Shown: positions 17,200 through 26,570, counted from the first letter of the stretch. The stretch: DNA of 64,000 bases from Candidatus Paceibacterota bacterium (GCA_035452965.1 DAOTCE010000001.1:434001-498000); one strand, 5' to 3'. Translations and numbers: made by a program. The notes: generated from the sequence alone by a model not told the origin.

Positions 17200-18825
17200 T
17201 CACGGCGACGACTCCGTGGTGGCCTCCGAATATTGGCGGCGGAAGGTCCGCTCCAATTCCTTCCAGCGGGATTCCATCCGGCTCGCCCGCTCCGGTTGCC
17301 GCGCGGCGAGGTCGTGCAACTCGCTGCGGTCTTTGCCCAGGTTGTAAAGCTCCCACCGGTTGTCATTTTCACGGGCCGACACCACCTTCCAATTCCCCAC
17401 GCGCAAGGCCCGATTGCCTTCGTGGTGGAAGAAGATGAATTCGCGCTTCACCGTGCCGTCCTTCCGGAACGCCGGCACCAGGCTTTTGCCCGGGAGCGGA
17501 GGGGCTTCAATCCCGTTCCAAACGTTCGTAATGCGCGCACCGGCCAGATCGAGCAGCGTCGGCACGAAGTCAACGACATGACCCGGGTCATGCCGCAATT
17601 CTCCGCGCGCTTTAATCCCGTTTGGCCAATGCACGATGAGCGGGGTGGCGATGCCCCCCTCATGCACCCAGATCTTGTGCCACCGGAACGGGGTGTTGCA
17701 GGCGCTCGCCCACCCGGGTCCAAGGCACTGGAATGACCGCCACGAGCCGGCGGGCGCGCCCGGATCGTGCCCTTCGCCGCGGACCAGGAGTGTGGCGTCC
17801 GCGCCGTTGTCGGACAGGAAGCAGATGAAGGTGTTGTCGAGGGCGCCCATGATCCGCAGTTGATCGAGCACACGCCCAATCCCGCGGTCCATGCGGTCCA
17901 CCATTGCCGCATGCACAGCCATTTTGGTTGCCTGGAAGGCCTGTTGTTCGGCTGTCAGCGTCTCCCACACCACCGGGTGTTCCGTTTCGCCCGGGCCGAG
18001 CTGCTCCAGGACTTCGGGCTTGAAGTAGCGCGGGGTGAACCCGGGATCAAGCGGCGGCAGGGCGCAGTCGAGCAGGCGCATTTGACGGATTCGCTCCCAC
18101 CGCTGAGCGCGAATCACGTCCCAGCCCTCCCGGTAACGGTCGCGGTAGCGCGCGATGTCCTCGGGCGGAGCATGCAGCGGGAAGTGGGGCGCGATGAAGG
18201 CCAGGTAAAGGAAGAAGGGCTTGGCGGCATGGTTGGTCGCGTGGTCCCTGAGGTAGCCGAGGGCGTGGTCGGCGAAGGCGGTGGTTGCGTAGTAGCCGCT
18301 GTCCGGCTTGACCGGCGCGGCCGGGTGGTCGTCTTCAAAGTGTTTCGCGGGCGAGAAGTAGCGGTCCCAGTCTTCGAACCGATACGAATGGTCGAAGCCG
18401 CCATCGGCCACTGGTTTGGGCGCGCCCGTCAGATGCCACTTGCCCGACTGATAGCAGCGGTAGCCGAGGGGTTTGAGGTAATGGGGCAGCACCCGGGTCC
18501 ACGCTGGCAGGCGCCCCCGGCGCGGGTCCATGCCGATTTGCTGGGCGTAGTAGCCCGTCAGGAGGCTGGAGCGGGTCGGCCAGCAGCGCGCGGTGTTGTA
18601 GAATTGGGTGAAGCGCAGCCCATTGGCCGCCAGGCGATCGAGGTTGGGCGTGTGAATCTCGCCGCCATAGCAGCCGGCATCCGAAAACCCCATGTCATCG
18701 GCGAGGATGATCAGGAAGTTGGGCTTGGCGTTGGCGGGCGCGGCTGAGACGACCTGGGGCCACCCCGTCCAAAGGCTGAGCGCGGCCAGCAGGCCAATGA
18801 ATGGTGAAAGTATGGCGCGTTTCAT
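17200..18825 (-). CDS. Exported formylglycine-dependent sulfatase
   Basis: A 541-residue sulfatase of the alkaline phosphatase superfamily. A signal peptide covers about residues 1-29 (cleavage near VVSAAPA). The metal-binding DD of ILADDMGF (43-44) and the CxPxR maturation motif CWPTRSSLLTG (C81) are present, so this cysteine should be converted to formylglycine by an anaerobic or aerobic sulfatase-maturating enzyme encoded elsewhere. Further conserved segments: SGKWHLTG, LSDNGAD and the C-terminal FFHHEGNRALRVGNWK. The substrate is not deducible; arylsulfatase A-like family members act on sulfated polysaccharides or steroid/aryl sulfates. A second sulfatase lies upstream on the same strand, 116 nt away. 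Confidence 0.92.
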   Translation of the reverse strand: MKRAILSPFIGLLAALSLWTGWPQVVSAAPANAKPNFLIILADDMGFSDAGCYGGEIHTPNLDRLAANGLRFTQFYNTARCWPTRSSLLTGYYAQQIGMDPRRGRLPAWTRVLPHYLKPLGYRCYQSGKWHLTGAPKPVADGGFDHSYRFEDWDRYFSPAKHFEDDHPAAPVKPDSGYYATTAFADHALGYLRDHATNHAAKPFFLYLAFIAPHFPLHAPPEDIARYRDRYREGWDVIRAQRWERIRQMRLLDCALPPLDPGFTPRYFKPEVLEQLGPGETEHPVVWETLTAEQQAFQATKMAVHAAMVDRMDRGIGRVLDQLRIMGALDNTFICFLSDNGADATLLVRGEGHDPGAPAGSWRSFQCLGPGWASACNTPFRWHKIWVHEGGIATPLIVHWPNGIKARGELRHDPGHVVDFVPTLLDLAGARITNVWNGIEAPPLPGKSLVPAFRKDGTVKREFIFFHHEGNRALRVGNWKVVSARENDNRWELYNLGKDRSELHDLAARQPERASRMESRWKELERTFRRQYSEATTESSP

Positions 18826-18941
18826 CTTCTCTCAGGTAGCAGCCGGGGTGACGGGGCTCAAGCATTCATGCGGCACTGCTTCCGCCTGCGGGGACGAGGC
18901 CGCGCCGCCCCGACGGCCCTGCTCCAAACAGGCTGTCACGG

Positions 18942-20456
18942 TTACCGCGCGTATTTGATGATGCGGTCCTGGACCCAGTGGTCGCGATACCAAGTGCTGG
19001 CCGCGAAGTTGTCATCCAGCTCCTGCATGCGGGTCTTTAGCAGAGCGCGGAAGCGGTTGAGCGTCTGTTCGTGCTCGGGGCTTGCCGCCAGGTCGCGGAG
19101 CTGAGAGGGGTCCTTCAGGTTGTCGAACAGGAGTTCCTTGCGGTCTTTGCGGTAGATCGCATAGGTGAATTGCTTGCTGCGCAGCGCCCGCCATTCGTAG
19201 CCGTCTTCCCACAACGCGCAGGCGCCCGTGTTCTGCATGAAGGCCGCTTCCGGTTCGGGCCCGGGCCGACCCAGCGCGCAGTGGCTGAGGTCCATACCTT
19301 CGACTTTCGCCGGGACCGGCAGGCCGGCCAGGCCCAGCAGCGTGGGCATGATGTCGGGGGTGTTGAGGCAGGCGTCGGTGGTGGCGCCGGCGGGGATGCG
19401 GTCGGGCCAGCGGATGATGAAGGGGACGCGCACGGCTTCTTCGTAGAAGATGTTTTTGGCGCGGCGGCCCTGGGCGCCCATCATCTCACCGTGGTCGGAG
19501 GTGAAGACGACGATGGTGTTGGAGCGAAGGCCGGCGGCGTCAATGGCCTGGAGGAGGCGGCCCATGTTCCAGTCGAGGTTGGCGGTCATGGCGTAATAGA
19601 CGCGGAGCCACCGGGGGATGGACTGGCGTTCGCGCGGGCCGCGGAAACGGCCCCAGTTGTCGGAGTAGGGGTCGTTGTCGGGCTTATAGTTCGGGGGGAG
19701 GGTGAAGCGGGGTTTGCCACCTTCGTCGGCGAACAGGTTGAGGAACTTGGCCGGGACGTTGTTGGTGTTCCACGGGTCGTGCGGGGTGCCCAGGGAGAGG
19801 AACAGGGCGAAGGGCTTGCCGGTGGCGGCGCAGTGTTGGATGCGGGCGATGGCGAGGTCGGTTTGGCCGTCGGGTTCGTAGCCTTTGATGGGGATCTTCT
19901 CCGGGCTATCGGTGTGGTAGTAGCCGTCGAAGTACTCGTGGTGGAAGTTGAAGGCGGCCCAGAAGCCGTCGAAGCCGAAGCGGTAGGGGCCGGGGGGCGT
20001 GAAGGAGTTTTTGGGGTCGTAGTGGTTGCCGAGTTCGTTGGCCCAGAGGTGCCATTTGCCGATGTAGGCGGTGTCGTAGCCGTGGCGGGTGAGGACCTGC
20101 GCGAAGAAGGTGTGGTTGGTGCTCATGCGCAGCTCGTTGATGACCATGCCGGTGGAGGTGGTGTATTTGCCGGTGAGGAGCGAGGCGCGGTAGGCGGCAC
20201 AGACAGGATGGCCGGAGATGGCATTGCGAAAGACGACACCCTGGCGGGCGAGGGAGTCGAGGTTGGGAGTGCGGGCTTGGGTGTCGCCGGCGAAGCCGCA
20301 GGACTGGTAGCGGAGTTGGTCGGCGAAGAGAAACACGAGGTTTGGCCGGGGCTGCCGGGCCGGCGCCGGGGGCGGGGCGGAGAAGGCCGGGGTTTCTGCG
20401 AGCACAGCGGCAGCGAGGCAGGCAATCGTCGTCCAGAGCGGCAAGAGGTATTTCAT
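18942..20456 (-). CDS. Exported sulfatase with CxAxR motif
   Basis: A 504-residue sulfatase with a signal peptide (residues 1-26). The metal site reads FLFADQLRYQ (D46, with Q in place of the second Asp, as in choline-sulfatase/heparan-type sulfatases). The maturation motif is CAAYRASLLTG (C86), the CxAxR variant processed by anSME-type enzymes. GKWHLWANE and TSDHGEMMG are the other active-site segments. It is followed on the same strand by the CxPxR sulfatase, and the pair probably removes sulfate groups from different positions of an external glycan. No sugar-specific transporter or glycosidase adjoins them. Confidence 0.92.
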   Translation of the reverse strand: MKYLLPLWTTIACLAAAVLAETPAFSAPPPAPARQPRPNLVFLFADQLRYQSCGFAGDTQARTPNLDSLARQGVVFRNAISGHPVCAAYRASLLTGKYTTSTGMVINELRMSTNHTFFAQVLTRHGYDTAYIGKWHLWANELGNHYDPKNSFTPPGPYRFGFDGFWAAFNFHHEYFDGYYHTDSPEKIPIKGYEPDGQTDLAIARIQHCAATGKPFALFLSLGTPHDPWNTNNVPAKFLNLFADEGGKPRFTLPPNYKPDNDPYSDNWGRFRGPRERQSIPRWLRVYYAMTANLDWNMGRLLQAIDAAGLRSNTIVVFTSDHGEMMGAQGRRAKNIFYEEAVRVPFIIRWPDRIPAGATTDACLNTPDIMPTLLGLAGLPVPAKVEGMDLSHCALGRPGPEPEAAFMQNTGACALWEDGYEWRALRSKQFTYAIYRKDRKELLFDNLKDPSQLRDLAASPEHEQTLNRFRALLKTRMQELDDNFAASTWYRDHWVQDRIIKYAR

Positions 20457-20767
20457 GAGCCAAGACTGCTTATAGCCGCTGAACGGCCCCGGCTCAAGCG
20501 AAGGAATTCAAAGGGAGCCTTGGGTCTTGGGTCTTGGGTCCAAAGTCCATTGCCTCGCGGGGGCCGGTCGGCTACAGGCCGACGCTCCGCTTCGGCTTCC
20601 CAGCTGGCTGGCGCTTTCCTGGATTCAACCCGGGCCGGCCGCGGGGTGCGGTCAGCGTGCTTGACCAGGAAGCCCGTGTAGCCCCAAACTGGCCGGGTAG
20701 AAATCAACTGCAGGCACTTCTGCGTGACTCTTAAAGCGTCAACAATCAGTTGGCCCATATCCGCGAC
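20457..20767. other. Intergenic region with short repeats between divergent genes
   Basis: This 311-nt gap separates the sulfatase (minus) from the ATP-citrate-lyase-like genes (plus). It contains three tandem CTTGGGT heptamers (20519-20539) and a small hairpin GTCGGC-TACAG-GCCGAC (20567-20583). I see no coding capacity and no convincing promoter. Confidence 0.5.
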
Positions 20768-22012
20768 ATGACAAGCACTCGAATAGGCGAGTTGGTCTTC
20801 CTGGAGCACTTCGCCCCGCTGTACAAGATCCCCGTGCCCGAACATCTCTCCGAGCCGGTGACCGAGTCCAAGCTGAGAGAGAGGCTGGGCCGGTGGGGGG
20901 CGGGCATTGTGAAGCCGGACGTGCTGGCCGGGAAGCGCGGGAAGGCGGGCCTGGTGCGGCGGGTGGAGAATTTTCGCGACGCGCTGCGGGTCCTGCGGGA
21001 CGTGGCGGCCGAGGAGATACACGGCCAAAACCCCCGCGGCGCCTACATTGTGCAGGCGGTGCCGGCGGACCTGGAGATCTTCACCGCCATCAGCTACAGT
21101 TCCCACACGCTTTCGCCCGCGTTCACGGTGTCGCTCCGGGGCGGGATGGAGGTAGAGGCGATCTCGGAGGAGGACAAGGTGACGGTGCCGCTGAGCGTGT
21201 TTCGCGGGCTCAACGCCTACCAGGTCTCGGAGGCGCTGACCGAGCTTGGCGTGAAGGGCAAGCTGAACTCGCGGCTGAGCATCGTATTTGTGAATCTCTG
21301 GGACATGTTCATCTCGACAGGGATGCTGAGCTGCGAGGTGAATCCGTGGCGCGTGACCAAGGACGGCCAGATCTGGGCGTGCGACTTCAAGGCCACCTTC
21401 GATGAGCACAACTTCAAAGCGCGCGACCTGGGCCTGGCCTGGCCGGAATACCCGTCGGAGGCGACGCCGTTCGAGGCGGAGATGAATGCGCTGGCGGCGG
21501 CGAGCCACCAGGGCCAGGCGCATGTGTCGTCGCTGGGCGGCACCAAGATTCTGCCGCTGCTCTTCGGCGGCGGGGCCAGCACGATCATCACCGAGACGCT
21601 GACCCAGCTTGGCGGGGAGCCGATCCTGCTATCGGACTTCGGCGGCAACCCGCCGTATGAACGGATGAAGAAGACCGCGGCGCTTTGTTTCGAGCACCAC
21701 CTGCACCACTGCGCGCTGCTGCTGATCCTGGGCGGCAAGGCCAACAACACGCTGATTGACGTGACTTTCTCCGCCATCGCGGACGCCTTGCAGGAATGCG
21801 TGGACGCGAAGGGCCCCGTTTCGATCCCGGTCGTGGTGGGCCGGGGCGGGGCGCACCTGGCGCAGGGGATGGCGGCGCTGAACAAGACGCTCGCCAACCT
21901 GAACCTGCCCCGGGTGTTTTTCGGCCCCGACACGCCAATCACGCTGGTGGCGGAATACGCCGTGTCGCTCATGCGCGCGTGCGAGCAGCGCAAGCAGAAA
22001 GGCAGATCATGA
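20768..22012 (+). CDS. ATP-citrate lyase-like subunit, ATP-grasp and citrate-binding part
   Basis: A 414-residue protein matching, by eye, the N-terminal half of ATP-citrate lyase. The ATP-grasp region has IVKPDVLAGKRGKAGLV (compare VVKPDQLIKRRGKLGLV of human ACLY), an EVNPW...DGQIWACDFKA segment (the NPL/VxKDG block), and a C-terminal Rossmann-type citrate-binding domain with LLFGGGASTIITETL, LILGGKANNTL and VVVGRGGAHLAQGM. The enzyme uses ATP and CoA to cleave citrate to acetyl-CoA and oxaloacetate. The ATG at 20768 is chosen; a TTG 18 nt upstream is in frame. The stop overlaps the next gene as ATGA, as expected for two subunits of one complex. Confidence 0.82.
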   Translation: MTSTRIGELVFLEHFAPLYKIPVPEHLSEPVTESKLRERLGRWGAGIVKPDVLAGKRGKAGLVRRVENFRDALRVLRDVAAEEIHGQNPRGAYIVQAVPADLEIFTAISYSSHTLSPAFTVSLRGGMEVEAISEEDKVTVPLSVFRGLNAYQVSEALTELGVKGKLNSRLSIVFVNLWDMFISTGMLSCEVNPWRVTKDGQIWACDFKATFDEHNFKARDLGLAWPEYPSEATPFEAEMNALAAASHQGQAHVSSLGGTKILPLLFGGGASTIITETLTQLGGEPILLSDFGGNPPYERMKKTAALCFEHHLHHCALLLILGGKANNTLIDVTFSAIADALQECVDAKGPVSIPVVVGRGGAHLAQGMAALNKTLANLNLPRVFFGPDTPITLVAEYAVSLMRACEQRKQKGRS

Positions 22013-24087
22013 TCGCGACGACTCTTTGCAGCCTCCTGAACAAAGGCGACCGCGTGGGCGTCTCGAACGTGACGGGGCGCGAGGCGATGAAGGTCAGTAT
22101 TGTCTCGCAGCAGTATTGCGACAACATCGTGGGGGGATGGGCGCTGGGCAAGGACCAGGAGATCATCCGGGTGCCCGGCGGCCGGGACATCCGCGTATTC
22201 GGGCAGTTCGAGGACCTCATGAAGGCGCTCCCGGCCAGGGAACGGCCCAACAAGGTGATCGTGTATTCGCCCCCGGAGGCCGTGTATGGCGACGTCAAGG
22301 AAGTGGTGGAAAACGGCGAGGGCACGGTTGAGACGATCTTCGTCATTACGGAACACGTGTCGGTCGAGGTAACCGCCAAGCTCCGGCACGTGTGCAACGT
22401 GGCGCGGATGGACATCATCGGGTGCAATACGCTGGGTCTGATCAATGCCCGCGCGGGCGTCCGAGTGGGGGCGGTGGGGGGCGACACCCCCGCCGAATCG
22501 TTCATCCCCGGCAGCGCGACGATCATCTCGAACTCGGGCAACATGGTGAACACGATCGCGGGTTATCTCCAGTCGGCGGGGCTGGGGGTTTCCTTTGGCA
22601 TTTCGACAGGTAAAGACCCGTTGATTCTGACGCCGCTGCGCGATTTCCTTGTGCTGGCCGAGCGGGACAAGCGGACGAAGGTGATCGTGCTCTACGTCGA
22701 GCCCGGCGGGACTTACGAGCGCGATGCGATCGAGCTCATGACCGAGCGCAAGTACTCCAAGCCGCTGCTGGTCTTTGTGGCCGGCGCGTTCGCCGAGGGA
22801 CGCAACATCTCGCTGGGGCACGCGGGCGCGGTGGTCGAGGGCCGTTGCACGTCGGCCTCGGACAAGATGCGCCTGTTCGACGAGTATCTGGGCGTGGCGC
22901 CGTTTGATCCGGCCGATCCGAAGGCCGCGGGCCGGAGTCTTCGACGGACCCGGCGCGGCCTGCGCGCGACGACCTTGCACGCGCTGGTGCCGGCGGCGCA
23001 GGTGCTGATGGAGGCGTTGCGCATCAAGCCGGACTTCAAGCCCTTGCGCCCGCTGGCGCTGAACCCGTGGATCGTCGAGTTGGGCGCGCTGGCGGCTAAG
23101 CTGCCGGAGCGGCTGGCCTTGCGGCCGGGGCGCATCCCCAGCCCCTACGACAAGCTGCTGGCTCAGCAACTCAAGGGCGGTCTGGGGAGGGTGGTGACGC
23201 GCCAGCCGCTGCGGCACGCGTCGCACGCGTCCGCCAACGACGGCGCCACGCCGCGGATCTACGGATACTCACTTCCGGCGCTGATGCAGCGGCCGGGTTC
23301 ATTTGCTTACAGCGTGCTGCTTTCGTGGCTCGGGTCGCCGCCCGCGCACGAGTTCGAGACCCGGCTCTTCGAGATGTGCCTGACAGCCTCGATCACGAAC
23401 GGGCCGGGAACGATTTCGGCGCAGGGGGCCAAGCTGGCGGCCTCGGCGGGCAACGAGCCCAACACGGCGATGATGGCGACGCTGGGGGCCATCGGCTCGG
23501 TCCATGGAGGCAACGGCAAGGAGGCGGCGCGGTTTCTGATTCGGATCTTCCGCGACACCGGGCTGACCGATCCGTATGACCGGAAGCAGGCGCCGGACCT
23601 CGATCAATTGGCGCAGGCGCAGGCGGCCGATTACCAGCGTCGGAAGCTTGCGGCCAAGGACGCGGGAGTGGAGATCGAGAAGGTGCCCTGCCTGGGGCAT
23701 CCGGTGTTCAATCAGGAGGCGGTCAACTACGATCCGCGCGAGCGGGTGATCAGCCGCTGCCTGGAGGAGGAGGGTTGGTACAACGTCTTCCTCGACTTCT
23801 ACCACCGCCTCACGCGCGCGCTTATGAGCCAGGGCGTGACGACCAAGGTGCACGCGGTAAACGTGGACGCCGCGCTCGCCTGCGTGTGCCTGGGGTGCGC
23901 CTGGCCGCTGTTGGTGGAGAAGAAGATCACGGTGGAACGGGCGGCGGACCTGCCCTTTGTCACCTTCGCACTGGGGCGCGTGGCGGGCGGCGCGGCCGAG
24001 TATCTCGATCACCGCGATTTCGGGACCGACATGGACATGCGGGTTCCGGTCAGCGAGTGCAAGGCGCTGACCCGGCCGCGGGATTGA
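22009..24087 (+). CDS. ATP-citrate lyase-like large subunit, divergent citrate-synthase domain
   Basis: A 692-residue protein with a CoA-binding Rossmann domain, a succinyl-CoA-synthetase-alpha-like ligase domain carrying the phosphohistidine motif GHAGAVVEG (H271), and a C-terminal citrate-synthase-like domain. By-eye alignment with human ACLY keeps the GH histidine (H564, in CLGHPVF, with P where ACLY has R) and the NVD aspartate (D620). The first catalytic His (GAHN in ACLY) reads SAQG here (Q472). The enzyme is therefore either a divergent ATP-citrate lyase or a related citryl-CoA/acyl-CoA ligase-lyase. The start ATG at 22009 is fixed by the ATGA overlap with the partner subunit. Confidence 0.8.
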   Translation: MIATTLCSLLNKGDRVGVSNVTGREAMKVSIVSQQYCDNIVGGWALGKDQEIIRVPGGRDIRVFGQFEDLMKALPARERPNKVIVYSPPEAVYGDVKEVVENGEGTVETIFVITEHVSVEVTAKLRHVCNVARMDIIGCNTLGLINARAGVRVGAVGGDTPAESFIPGSATIISNSGNMVNTIAGYLQSAGLGVSFGISTGKDPLILTPLRDFLVLAERDKRTKVIVLYVEPGGTYERDAIELMTERKYSKPLLVFVAGAFAEGRNISLGHAGAVVEGRCTSASDKMRLFDEYLGVAPFDPADPKAAGRSLRRTRRGLRATTLHALVPAAQVLMEALRIKPDFKPLRPLALNPWIVELGALAAKLPERLALRPGRIPSPYDKLLAQQLKGGLGRVVTRQPLRHASHASANDGATPRIYGYSLPALMQRPGSFAYSVLLSWLGSPPAHEFETRLFEMCLTASITNGPGTISAQGAKLAASAGNEPNTAMMATLGAIGSVHGGNGKEAARFLIRIFRDTGLTDPYDRKQAPDLDQLAQAQAADYQRRKLAAKDAGVEIEKVPCLGHPVFNQEAVNYDPRERVISRCLEEEGWYNVFLDFYHRLTRALMSQGVTTKVHAVNVDAALACVCLGCAWPLLVEKKITVERAADLPFVTFALGRVAGGAAEYLDHRDFGTDMDMRVPVSECKALTRPRD

Positions 24088-24135
24088 GTGAGATCACTTC
24101 CAGCTTGGAAGCGCACGATTCCAGGACTGGACAGA

Positions 24136-24196
24136 CCCTCACCCCGGCCCTCTCCCCCTCGGAGGAGGAGAGGGTTCCCTTTAGGGCGGGTGAGGG
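24136..24196. repeat. Palindromic CTCACCC...GGGTGAG hairpin element
   Basis: CCCTCACCC (24136-24144) pairs with GGGTGAGGG (24188-24196), and the inner CCCTCTCC (24148-24155) pairs with GGAGAGGG (24167-24174). This type of palindromic intergenic repeat is common in many GC-rich bacteria. It sits between convergent genes. Confidence 0.75.
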
Positions 24197-24215
24197 GGAA
24201 CAGCATGGAGACGGC

Positions 24216-24995
24216 TTAGCCCCTCGCGTGTGTCGGATCGGTGGTCGCCTTTGGCCGCAGCATGGCCCGTAGCTTTCGGGCGCCGGAGAAGCACGCGCCA
24301 GCATACGCAAATCTTCGGAGGGCCCACCCCCAGGCCAACGCGTAAGCGATGCCAGCAACGGCCCACAAGAGGTTCACATGTTCCGGGTCGGGGAGCAGGA
24401 AGATGGGCAGCAGTAACAGAGCGGCCGTCAGCAACGAGATGGGGAACCAGGTCGCGGATTGACGCCTGAACTTCGCCGCTCTGAGTTCGACCTCGCCTTG
24501 CACTTCGCCGCCGGACCTCGCCACATCGCCCAGCAGCCGGAGGAGCTTGTGGCGTTCGGATCGCGATTTGGGAAAGGTAACCGGTGTTTGCGGTGTCCTG
24601 ACCGTGAGGTCATCCGCAAGCAGGAGCGCGTCAAGGTCAATGACCTCCCCAAGCCGGGCGAGCGGGACCTGGACCACTGGGTCGCCGGCATGGGTCCGCA
24701 CTGCAATAGACTCATGATTCCAGGAAAGCATGTAGATGTGTCCCGGGTAACACTCACCCACTCTGGGGTCGTCCGGCTCAACCGGTGTGTCACGAGCCCA
24801 GGCAAGGATGGATCGGACAAAGCCGTTAAGCAGGATTGCCCAGAGCGTGACCGCGACAAGGGCCAGCACAATGAAGGAGAGTCGGCCGACCCAGTCATCA
24901 CGTCGCGCAAATGGGATGGCGATTGCCGCCGCGACAAGCCCACCGCACATCAGCCAGAAGAGCCGGGGTGGAGGGGGGCAACGAGGCGCGGTCAT
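24216..24995 (-). CDS. Hypothetical membrane protein
   Basis: A 259-residue protein of no recognised family. Hydropathy by eye gives two TM helices near the N-terminus (LFWLMCGGLVAAAIAIPF and LSFIVLALVAVTLWAILL), a soluble central region (about 75-185) with acidic and basic patches, and two C-terminal TM helices (WFPISLLTAALLLLPIFLL and LLWAVAGIAYALAWGWAL). This 2+2 pattern with an internal cytosolic domain suggests a sensory or homeostasis role, but nothing specific is visible. It starts at the ATG at 24995 and stands alone. Confidence 0.62.
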   Translation of the reverse strand: MTAPRCPPPPRLFWLMCGGLVAAAIAIPFARRDDWVGRLSFIVLALVAVTLWAILLNGFVRSILAWARDTPVEPDDPRVGECYPGHIYMLSWNHESIAVRTHAGDPVVQVPLARLGEVIDLDALLLADDLTVRTPQTPVTFPKSRSERHKLLRLLGDVARSGGEVQGEVELRAAKFRRQSATWFPISLLTAALLLLPIFLLPDPEHVNLLWAVAGIAYALAWGWALRRFAYAGACFSGARKLRAMLRPKATTDPTHARG

Positions 24996-25360
24996 CGGCT
25001 GCCATTGTGACGTGGGAACTTGAACTCAGGCAAGGCCACAACTGTAGGACGAATTAGCGTCGTGGCCGACTTTGGAGCGGCGGGCCGGACGGCGTCAAGC
25101 CCGGAGCGGGTGGTGGCGGGCGGCTGATGCCGCAGCCACGGCTTTCGGAGTGCGCCGGCAAAGCGCAGCGACCACGGCGCTTTGGGGTGGTGCGGCGGCG
25201 CTGGGGCAGGCGAACGATCAGGAAAAGCGGTGTCGTCGCTCCGCTCTGCCACCGCAGTCCAAGACGGACTCGAGGTTTGCGGGGGCGCTGGCGTTTCCGG
25301 CGTTGGGGACCGGACGGTTTTGGCTTGAGGCGGCGGGCGACTTGGCATGAACCTGCGTTC
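24996..25360. other. Intergenic region, no gene supported
   Basis: This 365-nt gap precedes the sialidase-like gene. Open frames exist on the plus strand (for example from 25072), but their composition is Arg/Ala-rich and they lack start signals. The text resembles a recombined non-coding repeat (phrases such as GGCGCTTTGGGG and CACCGCAGTCCAAGA), but no second copy exists in this window to test that. Confidence 0.35.
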
Positions 25361-26545
25361 ATGAAGATATTCTCCTGCCTGGTTGCCGGTGTGATCCTGG
25401 GAGTGGTTGCCGGTCTGGCACAGACGCCGCCGCGCGGATATTCCATACCCATCATTGATCTGTCGAAGGAGACGCAGCGGCAGGTGATCGTGGACCGGGA
25501 GGCGGGGCAGTATTTGGGGCACCCGACCACGGTGCTGCTGGAGGATGGAAAGACGATGCTGATTGTGTATCCCAAGGCGCACGGGCGCGGGGCGATTGTG
25601 TATAAGCGCAGCATGGACGGGGGCCTGACCTGGAGCGAGCGGTTGCCGGTGCCGAAGAGCTGGGTAACTTCGATGGAGGTGCCGACCATTTACCGGACGG
25701 TGGATGCCGCCGGCAAGAAGCGGCTGATCATGTTCTCGGGGCTCTACCCGATCCGGATGGCGGTGAGCGAGGATGACGGCGGGAACTGGAGTGAATTGAA
25801 TCCAATCGGCAACTTTGGAGGCGTGGTGGCTATGGCTTCGTGCGTGCCATTGAAGACCGGGCCGGGCCACTACATGGCCCTGTTCCATGACGACGGGCGA
25901 TTCCTGATAGGCGGCAACGAAGTGAAGCACCAAGCGAAGAGCCCCCACAGCGAATATAGCTCGCCCGCCGCCAAACCGTGGTGCTTCTTTGTGTACCAAA
26001 CCCGCAGCACGGACGGCGGACTGACTTGGAGCGTGCCAATCCCCATCGCCATGCTGCCGGACGTGAAATTGTGCGAGCCGGGCGCGGTGCGGTCGCCGGA
26101 CGGCAAGGAGATTGCCGTGCTGCTGCGCGAGAACCTGCGGAAGAAGAACAGCTATGTCATCTTCACCCGGGACGAGGGTCTGACGTGGACCCAGCCGCGC
26201 GAGCTGCCCGGGGCGCTGACCGGCGACCGGCACACCGCCAAGTACGCGCCCGACGGCCGGCTGTTCATCTCATTCCGCGACACCACGCTGGAGTCGCCGA
26301 CCAGAAACGATTGGGTGGCGTGGGTGGGCAATTACGAGGACATCGTTAGGGGGACGGAGGGCCAGTATCGCGTGCGGCTGATGCACAACACCAAGGGGGC
26401 GGATTGCGCGTACCCCGGCGTGGAGGTGCTGCCGGACGGGACGATCGTGACGACGACCTACGGCCACTGGACAAAGGGCGAGCTGCCCTACATCGTCAGC
26501 GTGCGGCTGAAGCTGGAGGAGTTGGACGCCAAGGCGAGGCAGTAG
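25361..26545 (+). CDS. Exported sialidase-like (BNR/Asp-box) protein
   Basis: A 394-residue protein with a signal peptide (residues 1-21, cleavage near GLAQT). Asp-box repeats SxDxGxTW are plain: SMDGGLTWSE, STDGGLTWSV and TRDEGLTWTQ, plus the weaker SEDDGGNWSE. These form a six-bladed beta-propeller of the sialidase superfamily (DUF/BNR exo-alpha-sialidase-like proteins). An Arg-rich active site of true sialidases cannot be confirmed by eye. The ATG at 25361 begins the signal peptide; the frame extends upstream without homology. The likely role is in extracellular glycan breakdown, together with the sulfatases and esterase elsewhere in the window. Confidence 0.82.
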   Translation: MKIFSCLVAGVILGVVAGLAQTPPRGYSIPIIDLSKETQRQVIVDREAGQYLGHPTTVLLEDGKTMLIVYPKAHGRGAIVYKRSMDGGLTWSERLPVPKSWVTSMEVPTIYRTVDAAGKKRLIMFSGLYPIRMAVSEDDGGNWSELNPIGNFGGVVAMASCVPLKTGPGHYMALFHDDGRFLIGGNEVKHQAKSPHSEYSSPAAKPWCFFVYQTRSTDGGLTWSVPIPIAMLPDVKLCEPGAVRSPDGKEIAVLLRENLRKKNSYVIFTRDEGLTWTQPRELPGALTGDRHTAKYAPDGRLFISFRDTTLESPTRNDWVAWVGNYEDIVRGTEGQYRVRLMHNTKGADCAYPGVEVLPDGTIVTTTYGHWTKGELPYIVSVRLKLEELDAKARQ

Positions 26546-26570
26546 GAGCCCGTGCTCGCGGGATGGATGG

